Source: Nitrolancea sp040255925
GTDB taxonomy: Bacteria > Chloroflexota > Chloroflexia > Thermomicrobiales > Thermomicrobiaceae
NCBI GenBank assembly: GCA_040255925.1
Contig: JBDZVX010000057.1
Coordinates: 1 to 15,512 of the forward strand
Direction of reading: 5' to 3'
Length of the DNA stretch: 15,512 bases
Shown here: piece by piece, positions 1 through 6,047 of the stretch
Numbering within the stretch: the first letter of the stretch is position 1
How the letters are laid out: each line of letters opens with the position of its first letter
Program-made: the position numbers and the translations under genes
The notes under the pieces: generated by a model
Database searches by the model: none
Seen by the model: only the letters and a program-made list of their open reading frames with translations
What the model was told of the DNA's origin: nothing

Positions 1-1977
1 GAGGTGATCGAACTGGAGATCACGCCGAACCTGGCCCACGATTTTTCGATGGTCGGCATTGCTCGTGAGATCGCGGCGCTGACCGGCTCAGCCGTCCGCT
101 ATCCACGACTGACCGATCTCACTAATGGCCGCGTCAGCAACTCGTTGGTCACCGTTGAGGCGCCGGATCTCGCCCCGCGCTACGTCGGCGTCGTGATGGA
201 GAATATCCGGGTCCAGCCGTCGCCGGATTGGATGCAGCGCCGGCTCAGCGCGGCTGGCGTCCGGCCGATCAACAATATCGTCGATGTCACGAACTACGTG
301 ATGCTCGAGATCGGCCAGCCAATGCACGCATTCGACCGGGAGTTTCTCCATGAGGGACGCATCATTGTCCGGCGTGCCCAGCCCGGCGAGACCATCGAAA
401 CGCTGGATCATACCGTACGCGAGCTCTCGCCCGAGATGCTGGTCATCGCCGATGCCGAACGGGCGGTCGCGATCGCCGGGGTGATGGGTGGCGTCGGCTC
501 GGAGATCACCAACGAGACGACGACTATCCTGCTGGAGTCCGCCAACTTCAACATGTTCAGCGTGCGGCGGACGTCCCGCGCGCTCCGGCTCCGCACTGAA
601 TCATCGGCCCGGTTCGAGCGCGGGACCGACGCCAATCTCCCCTTGATCGCGGCCCGCCGCGCAGTCGCGCTGATTCAGGAGCTGCTCCCGGAGGCACGGG
701 TCACCGCCGTTGCCGATATCTATCCCGCACCGGTCCAGCCGCGGGAACTTTCGATGCCCTTCTCCGAGATCGAGCGCCTGCTCGGTATCAGCTATCCCGA
801 GCCGGTGGTGCTCGACATCCTCCGGCGGCTCGAATTCCGGCCGGAGATCGTCGAGCGGGAGGGGGTCAAGACCATCATCGTTCAGGTCCCGACCTACCGG
901 GCGGACGTGACGACCAAGGCGGACCTGGTCGAAGAGGTTGCACGGATTACCGGATATGAGACCCTCCCCGAGCGGTTGCCGGAGCGGGCGCCGGTACCAG
1001 CAGAGACCGACGCGATGCGCCGGCTGGAGCGGGTAGTGCAAGACACGCTGGTCGCGGCCGGCCTCAGCGAGATCATCACGTACCCAATGCTGAACGAGCA
1101 GGATCTGCTGGCGCTGAACGCGACCGGAAACGGGTTACCTAGCCGGTACGGCATGCAGGCGCGCCCCGAGATACCACTGGTGACGGCGGTAAACCCGCTG
1201 CGCAGCGAGTGGGAGATGATGCGGCCGACGATGTTGCCTGCACTGCTCAAGAACGTCGCCGAGAACGTGAAGTTCAACCCCGCGGTCGGCGTCTTCGAGA
1301 CCGGGCGGGTCTATCTCCCGGTCTCGCTGGAAGAACTTCCGAACGAGCGGCGCACACTCGGCATCGCGCTGGCCGGGCAACGCCAACTGACGGACCTCTA
1401 CCATGAAGCGCGTGTCGTGGATTATTTCGATATCAAAGGCATTATCGACACCCTGCTGCGGCGAATCGGCGTTGTCGAACCGGCGTTCCGGGCGTTCATC
1501 CATCCCAGCCTGCACCCTGGCCGCGCCGCCGAGATCACGGCAAAAGGGCGGACGGTCGGCATTCTCGGCGAACTCCATCCCTCGGTGCTCGCCAACTATG
1601 GGATCGCAAGCGAACGGGTCGCGGTCGCGGAGATCGACCTCGCGGCGCTGCTTGAAGCCGGCATCGAGCCATGGCGGTTCCAGCCGGTTTCCCGGTTCCA
1701 GCCGATCGAGCAAGATTTCGCGATCGTGGTCGATGAGCACGTCCCGGCGACAGAGGTCGCCGCGGCGATCCGGGCCGGTGCCGGTGTGCTCGGGACCGAT
1801 TTCCGGCTCTTCGATATCTACCGCGGCCCGGCACTTGGACCAGGAAAGAAGAGCTTGGCCTACCGCGTTACCCTCGCGGCGCCGGATCGCGCGCTGGCTG
1901 AGCAGGAGATCGAGCGGATCAGAGGGCGGATCGCGGCCCAGGTCGAGCGGCGGGTTGGCGGCACACTCCGGGGATAA
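1..1977 (+). CDS. pheT: Phenylalanine--tRNA ligase beta subunit, 5'-truncated by window edge
   Basis: Beta chain of the alpha2-beta2 phenylalanyl-tRNA synthetase, which charges tRNA-Phe in the cytosol and edits mischarged Tyr-tRNA. The frame is open to base 1 and gives about 658 residues, against roughly 800 in the family, so about 150 N-terminal residues (the EMAP-like tRNA-binding domain) lie outside the window; the GTG at base 4 is not a real start. Visible in order: the ITPN...FSMVGIAREIA segment that follows the EMAP domain, the B3/B4 editing domain (about residues 55-215, with INNIVDVTNYVMLE, PMHAFD and GVMGGVGSE), the B5 domain (about 245-325, ending VEEVARITGYE), the inactive synthetase-like core, and a C-terminal FDX-ACB anticodon-binding domain (about 560-655, starting near FQPVSRFQPIEQDFAIVVDE). 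pheS is presumably just upstream. It ends in TAA, followed by a repeat-bearing gap before the his genes. Confidence 0.96.
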   Translation, partial: EVIELEITPNLAHDFSMVGIAREIAALTGSAVRYPRLTDLTNGRVSNSLVTVEAPDLAPRYVGVVMENIRVQPSPDWMQRRLSAAGVRPINNIVDVTNYVMLEIGQPMHAFDREFLHEGRIIVRRAQPGETIETLDHTVRELSPEMLVIADAERAVAIAGVMGGVGSEITNETTTILLESANFNMFSVRRTSRALRLRTESSARFERGTDANLPLIAARRAVALIQELLPEARVTAVADIYPAPVQPRELSMPFSEIERLLGISYPEPVVLDILRRLEFRPEIVEREGVKTIIVQVPTYRADVTTKADLVEEVARITGYETLPERLPERAPVPAETDAMRRLERVVQDTLVAAGLSEIITYPMLNEQDLLALNATGNGLPSRYGMQARPEIPLVTAVNPLRSEWEMMRPTMLPALLKNVAENVKFNPAVGVFETGRVYLPVSLEELPNERRTLGIALAGQRQLTDLYHEARVVDYFDIKGIIDTLLRRIGVVEPAFRAFIHPSLHPGRAAEITAKGRTVGILGELHPSVLANYGIASERVAVAEIDLAALLEAGIEPWRFQPVSRFQPIEQDFAIVVDEHVPATEVAAAIRAGAGVLGTDFRLFDIYRGPALGPGKKSLAYRVTLAAPDRALAEQEIERIRGRIAAQVERRVGGTLRG

Positions 1978-2039
1978 TCCTCGAATGAGCCAGTCATTGC
2001 GCGTGTTAGACTTCACGATCAGAAGAATGTGGGAGTGAG

Positions 2040-2162
2040 GACGGCCCCCACCCTGACGGCCCTCACCCCCGTCCCCTCTCCCAATTCTGGGAGAGGGGAG
2101 CACGCTCGTAGAGTTTATTCCCTCCCCTAAAGTTGAGGGAGGGGGTCGGGGTGGGGGCCGTC
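2040..2162. repeat. MITE/REP-like palindromic repeat between pheT and hisZ
   Basis: The ends are a perfect 14-bp inverted repeat, GACGGCCCCCACCC at 2040-2053 and its reverse complement at 2149-2162. Inside are two more palindromes. Bases 2073-2083 pair with 2088-2098 (CCCCTCTCCCA / TGGGAGAGGGG, 11 bp, 4-nt loop). CCCTCCC at 2120-2126 pairs with GGGAGGG at 2137-2143. It fills most of the 215-bp gap between the pheT stop and the first his gene. C-rich palindromes of the CCCTCACCCC...CTCTCCC type are a known kind of dispersed bacterial repeat, so this is probably one copy of a multicopy non-autonomous element; copy number cannot be seen here. The first hairpin is strong enough to slow or end transcription but has no T-tract, so it is not called a terminator. 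No convincing promoter was found in the gap. Confidence 0.65.
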
Positions 2163-2192
2163 ATCCGATCGTCAGCACAGAGGTAAACGCCG

Positions 2193-3692
2193 TTGAGTAT
2201 GTCGACTCCAGCCCCATCTGAACGTCGGATTCCGCTCGAACGGCTTCGGGGGATGGTCGATTTCGACCCCGCCGCCTATCAGGTCCGGCAGCAGGTGCTC
2301 GCCCGGATTCAAGGTATTTTCGCCGGCCACGGATACCGCCAGGTCGAAACCCCGGTGATCGAGCCAACCGATCTGTTCCTCCGCAAGTCGGGCGGAGACC
2401 GGATCAACCAGATGTACGCGGTCCACTACCGCGACCACGACATCGCGCTCCGGCCGGAGCACACCGCGTCGATCCTCCGGTTCTACGTCGGCTCCATGCA
2501 GTCGGAACCGCTCCCGGTACGGCTCATGTACGCCGGGCCGGTCTTTCGATACGAAAAGCCGCAGGCGAGCCGCTCCCGCCAGTTTACCGAGGCCGGTTGC
2601 GAGCTCCTTGGCGCCGACGGCCCGGCAGCCGACGCCGAGGTGATTCATCTGGCGCTGGAAGGGCTGGCCGCCACCGGGATCACCGGACGGTTGGTGCTCG
2701 GCCATATCGGCATCGTGCTCGATTTCCTTGACCGTCTGCCACTCCGCCAGCGCGCCCGCGATTGGCTGGTTTGGAGTATGGAGCGGCTGCGGAAGGGACA
2801 GCCGGTCGATGTCGAAGCCGATCTCGCCGGGCTTACCGACACCGGGAGGCTCTCGGATCTGTTCAACGAAATGAGCGGATCGCTGCGGGACGTGCCGGAC
2901 GAACAGCTCCATGATTGGGTGATGGCGGTACTGCGTGAGGTTGGGGTCCATATGGAGGGGGGAACCCGGTCTCCGGAAGAGATCGTCGCCGGCGTCATCG
3001 CCAAGATCAGCCGGCAAAGTGATGCCGAGGATGTCCGCCGGGCATTCGCGTTCGTGCGCGAGCTGGTTGAGATCCGTGGCAAACCATCCACGGTACTGCC
3101 CGCGCTCCATAGCCTGGTAGCCCGCCACCATCTGCATCCGGAGCCGATCAGTCAACTGGAGCAGGTGCTCGACCTGCTGACGGCCTACGGCTATGAGACC
3201 GAAGAGATCGAACTCGATCTCGGGCTCGGCCGCGGTCTCCACTATTACACCGGGATTCTCTTCGAGATTTACGCGGCGGGTTCGCCCTCGCTCCAGCTCT
3301 GCGGGGGTGGACGGTACGACGATCTCGCCCAGGTCCTCGGGGCTCGTCAGGCGCTTCCGGCCTGCGGCTTCTCCTATGGGCTGGAGCGGGTAATTGATGC
3401 CGCCGGTTGGGCGATCGAACCCGAGCCGGTCCAGGCCCTGGTCGTGGCGGCGAATTCCGGCGCGGCCGCCGAAGCGATCCGGGTGAGCGAACAATTACGA
3501 GCCGAGGGGCTCCGTGTCGAGGTCGATGTGCGCGGCCGGTCGGTAGAGGCCAACCGGCGTTACGCGCGGCGACGTGGGATCGCGCGCCTCGTTGTCGTCC
3601 GGGGAACCGACGACATCGAACACTACGATCTCCGTGGACTGGTCACGGCGGGCGGCAATCACCAGGACGTTGAGGAGAAGGTCCGTGGCTGA
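2193..3692 (+). CDS. hisZ: Histidyl-tRNA synthetase-like protein, probable ATP phosphoribosyltransferase regulatory subunit (HisZ) or second HisRS
   Basis: Class II synthetase fold of the HisS/HisZ family, 499 residues. Motif 1 lies around residues 45-62 (GYRQVETPVIEPTDLF), a histidine-site segment at 85-95 (ALRPEHTASIL), motif 2 at 110-140 (AGPVFRYEKPQ, then RQFTEAG), the HisA motif at 345-354 (GRGLHYYTG), HisB-like GGGRYD at 371-376 and motif 3 GFSYGLERV at 392-400. Residues 410-480 resemble the HisRS anticodon-binding domain, which standard HisZ lacks. The HisA Arg is kept (R347), but the Asp usual in HisRS RGLDYYTG is His (H350). Immediate coupling to hisG (8-bp overlap) favours a histidine-biosynthesis role; a charging enzyme is the alternative. 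The start is uncertain: TTG 2193 sits 9 nt after an AGAGG, whereas ATG 2199 is 15 nt away. Family assignment is firm; HisZ versus HisS is not. Confidence 0.72.
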   Translation: MSMSTPAPSERRIPLERLRGMVDFDPAAYQVRQQVLARIQGIFAGHGYRQVETPVIEPTDLFLRKSGGDRINQMYAVHYRDHDIALRPEHTASILRFYVGSMQSEPLPVRLMYAGPVFRYEKPQASRSRQFTEAGCELLGADGPAADAEVIHLALEGLAATGITGRLVLGHIGIVLDFLDRLPLRQRARDWLVWSMERLRKGQPVDVEADLAGLTDTGRLSDLFNEMSGSLRDVPDEQLHDWVMAVLREVGVHMEGGTRSPEEIVAGVIAKISRQSDAEDVRRAFAFVRELVEIRGKPSTVLPALHSLVARHHLHPEPISQLEQVLDLLTAYGYETEEIELDLGLGRGLHYYTGILFEIYAAGSPSLQLCGGGRYDDLAQVLGARQALPACGFSYGLERVIDAAGWAIEPEPVQALVVAANSGAAAEAIRVSEQLRAEGLRVEVDVRGRSVEANRRYARRRGIARLVVVRGTDDIEHYDLRGLVTAGGNHQDVEEKVRG

Positions 3693-4704
3693 GCCACTCC
3701 GGTTCGCGATCGCATCCAAGGGCGCCTACTCAGAGGCGACGATCAAATTTCTGGAGCGGGCGGGCCTGTCGATCTGGCGGCCCAACCCGCGCCAGTATGT
3801 CGGCCGGGTCAACGGGCTTCGTGATGTCGAGGTTCTGTTCCAGCGGCCCGAGGATATCGTGCACAAGGTCGCCGATGGCAGCGCCGATCTTGGGATCACC
3901 GGATATGATCTCGTGGTCGAGTTCGCGCGGGATCATCCGAACCTGATGATCGTGATGGAGGATCTCGGATTCCGCCGGGCCGAACTGCTGATTGCCGTGC
4001 CGGAAGGCTGGCTGGATATCACGACCGTCGCCGACCTGGCCGATCTCTCGGTTGACTTCAAGCGAACCGGCCGTATCCTGCGCGTCGCGACCAAGTTCCC
4101 GAACCTGACACGGGAATTCCTCTTCAAGCATGGTGTGACATACTTTTCGCTCGTCGATGCCCACGGCGCCCTCGAAGCCGCGCCGACGCTCGGCTACGCC
4201 GACATCATCGCTGACCTGAGCGAGACCGGCGTGACGCTGCGTGACAACCGGATGCGCCCGCTCGAAGGTGGCGTAATCATCCGGGCGCAGGCCTGCTTGA
4301 TCGCTTCCCGGAGGACACTACGACACCATCCGGAGAAGCTGGATGCAACTCGTGCGCTGATCGAGCTTTCCGAGGCGAGACTCCAGGCGCGCTCCTACCG
4401 CGTCGTCACCGCCAATGTCCGGGGTGACTCGGAGGAGGAGGTCGCCGCGCATGTGGTCAGCCAGTTCGAGACGGCGGGCGAGCAAGGGCCGACGATCGCG
4501 AGCGTCTACCCCAAGACCGGCGGTACGCCGGAGCGCTGGTTCGCGGTGACCGTGATCGTGCCCGGAGACTTGCTATTGGGCGCGATCGAGCATTTGCGGC
4601 ACGCCGGGAGCAATGGCATGACGGTGAGTTCACCCGATTACGTCTTTAGCGGATGTTCCGCGGCCTATGACCGGCTCTACCGGGCCCTCGAGGAGGACCA
4701 ATGA
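3685..4704 (+). CDS. hisG: ATP phosphoribosyltransferase, long form with C-terminal regulatory domain
   Basis: Catalyses the first step of histidine synthesis, ATP + PRPP to phosphoribosyl-ATP, in the cytosol; long-form enzymes are feedback-inhibited by histidine. 339 residues from GTG 3685, with AGGAG 7 nt upstream and an 8-bp overlap with the preceding gene. The frame stays open further upstream, but those starts lie inside hisZ and lack this ribosome site. The catalytic domain (about 1-230) shows LRFAIASKG at the start, DLGITGYDLV at 68-77 and the PRPP-binding loop at 164-187 (EAAPTLGYADIIADLSETG, then TLRDN). Residues about 235-320 form a HisG_C-type ACT-like domain (GPTIASVY, WFAVTVIVP, IEHLRHAGSNGMTV). 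The end has a further ~20-residue helix beyond the domain, making it longer than the ~285-300 aa typical. Having this domain next to a HisZ-like gene is unusual, because HisZ normally serves short-form HisG. Confidence 0.94.
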   Translation: MAEPLRFAIASKGAYSEATIKFLERAGLSIWRPNPRQYVGRVNGLRDVEVLFQRPEDIVHKVADGSADLGITGYDLVVEFARDHPNLMIVMEDLGFRRAELLIAVPEGWLDITTVADLADLSVDFKRTGRILRVATKFPNLTREFLFKHGVTYFSLVDAHGALEAAPTLGYADIIADLSETGVTLRDNRMRPLEGGVIIRAQACLIASRRTLRHHPEKLDATRALIELSEARLQARSYRVVTANVRGDSEEEVAAHVVSQFETAGEQGPTIASVYPKTGGTPERWFAVTVIVPGDLLLGAIEHLRHAGSNGMTVSSPDYVFSGCSAAYDRLYRALEEDQ

Positions 4705-6047
4705 CAACGACACTCTCGATCCGCGTCTTCCACGATACCGATCAAGCACGGTCGTTCATCCTTCGCCAACGGCGATTGGAAGAAACCGAACTGCCACCAC
4801 GGGTTCAGGCCGGAGTCCGGCAAATCTTCGGCGCGAACCTGACCGCTGGAGAGGTCGTCGACCGCATCATCGCCGATGTCCGGAACGACGGCGACGGAGC
4901 GCTGTTTCACTACACGCGCGCCATTGACGGCGCCGAACTCGACCGGCTGGAGGTGAGCCGGGACGAGATCGCCACGGCCAAAGCCGCCGTACCACCGAAT
5001 GTTCTCGACGCGCTGGAACTGGCGAAACAGCAGATCGAGGTATTTCACCGCCGCCAGCTTCGCACATCCTGGGTCCATTTCGATGACGACGGTGCACTCG
5101 GCCAGATCCTCCGGCCGATGGAGCGTGTCGGCGTCTATACCCCGGCGGGCCGGGCGCCCTATCCATCGTCGCTCCTGATGTCGGCGATCCCGGCGCGGGT
5201 AGCGGGCGTTTCGGAAATCGTGGTCTGCGCGCCGCCGGGCCGGGATGGGACGATATCACCGCTGATCCTCGCGGCCGCCGAAATCGCGGGCGTCGATCGC
5301 GTCTTTAAGCTGGGCGGCGCGCAAGCGATTGCCGCGTTGGCCTATGGCACGGATTCGGTCCCGCGTGTCGACAAGATCGTCGGCCCCGGCAACATCTTTG
5401 TCGTCCTCGCCAAGCGGCGGGTCTTCGGCGAGGTGGACATCGATCAACTGCCGGGACCGACCGAAACATTGGTCATCGCCGATGGGAGCGCCGATCCACG
5501 GCTTTGCGCGGCAGACCTCCTGGCGCAGGCCGAACACGATCCGTTGGCTAGCGCGATTCTGATCACCACATCGGCGGAACTGGCTGAAGCGGTCGAGCGA
5601 GAGCTCACCGAACAGCTGCCGGTTCTTGAGCGAGCCGAGATTGCCGGAGAATCCCTCGCGACCAATGGGGCGATCGCGGTCGTCCCGGATCTCGAAACCG
5701 CCTTTGATCTGGCGAATGCCTACGCTCCGGAGCACCTGTGCCTGCTGCTGGCTGATGCCTGGCAGCATGTTGACCGCGTCCATCACGCTGGAGGCGTCTT
5801 CGTCGGCGAGTCCTCTCCCGAAGTCCTGGGTGACTACACCGCCGGTCCGAGCCACGTCATGCCCACCGGGCAGACGGCGCGCTTCTCGTCGCCGATCAAT
5901 GTCGAAGAATTTCTCAAGATTATCAGTGTGATTGGCATCAACCAGCGAGGATTACGCCGCCTTGGCCCTGCCGCCGCGACCCTGGCACGGGCGGAAGGGT
6001 TGACGGCGCACGCGCGGGCTGTGGAGCGTCGACTCAGGCCGGACTGA
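4701..6047 (+). CDS. hisD: Histidinol dehydrogenase
   Basis: Zinc enzyme that oxidises L-histidinol to L-histidine in two NAD-dependent steps, the end of the pathway. 448 residues, near the family norm of 430-440. Zinc ligands are in place: Q276 and H279 in LLAQAEHD, D378 in GDYTAGPSH, and H437 in LTAHARAV. The catalytic Glu-His pair is E344-H345 in YAPEHL. The NAD-binding half has GVYTPAGRAPYPSS (144-157) and KLGGAQAIAALAYGT (203-217), followed by KIVGPGN. The ATG overlaps the hisG stop (ATGA), with AGGAGG 4 nt upstream, so it is translationally coupled. Its last 14 bases overlap the end of the convergent kinase gene on the other strand, and no terminator hairpin with a T-tract follows. Other his genes (hisB, C, H, A, F, IE) are not in the window. 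Confidence 0.97.
   Translation: MTTTLSIRVFHDTDQARSFILRQRRLEETELPPRVQAGVRQIFGANLTAGEVVDRIIADVRNDGDGALFHYTRAIDGAELDRLEVSRDEIATAKAAVPPNVLDALELAKQQIEVFHRRQLRTSWVHFDDDGALGQILRPMERVGVYTPAGRAPYPSSLLMSAIPARVAGVSEIVVCAPPGRDGTISPLILAAAEIAGVDRVFKLGGAQAIAALAYGTDSVPRVDKIVGPGNIFVVLAKRRVFGEVDIDQLPGPTETLVIADGSADPRLCAADLLAQAEHDPLASAILITTSAELAEAVERELTEQLPVLERAEIAGESLATNGAIAVVPDLETAFDLANAYAPEHLCLLLADAWQHVDRVHHAGGVFVGESSPEVLGDYTAGPSHVMPTGQTARFSSPINVEEFLKIISVIGINQRGLRRLGPAAATLARAEGLTAHARAVERRLRPD

Noticed and set aside
1978..2039. Promoter for the his cluster just after pheT (TTGCGC near 1997)
   Set aside because: No acceptable -10 occurs at 16-18 bases; AAGAAT is 20 bases away and GC-rich chance matches are likely.
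2073..2098. Intrinsic terminator after pheT
   Set aside because: The 11-bp stem is strong, but it is followed by GAGCACG with no T-tract, and it is part of a larger repeat unit.
1135..2103. Minus-strand open frame opposite pheT and the repeat
   Set aside because: Its start lies inside the palindromic repeat and its body is antisense to the PheT core and FDX-ACB domains.
2172..3494. Minus-strand open frame (440 codons) opposite the HisRS-like gene
   Set aside because: It is antisense to well-conserved class II synthetase motifs, and its translation shows no domain.
3574..3684. A longer hisG start inside the end of the HisRS-like gene
   Set aside because: The extra N-terminal residues have no HisG similarity, whereas the GTG at 3685 has AGGAG 7 nt upstream and begins the conserved LRFAIASKG segment.
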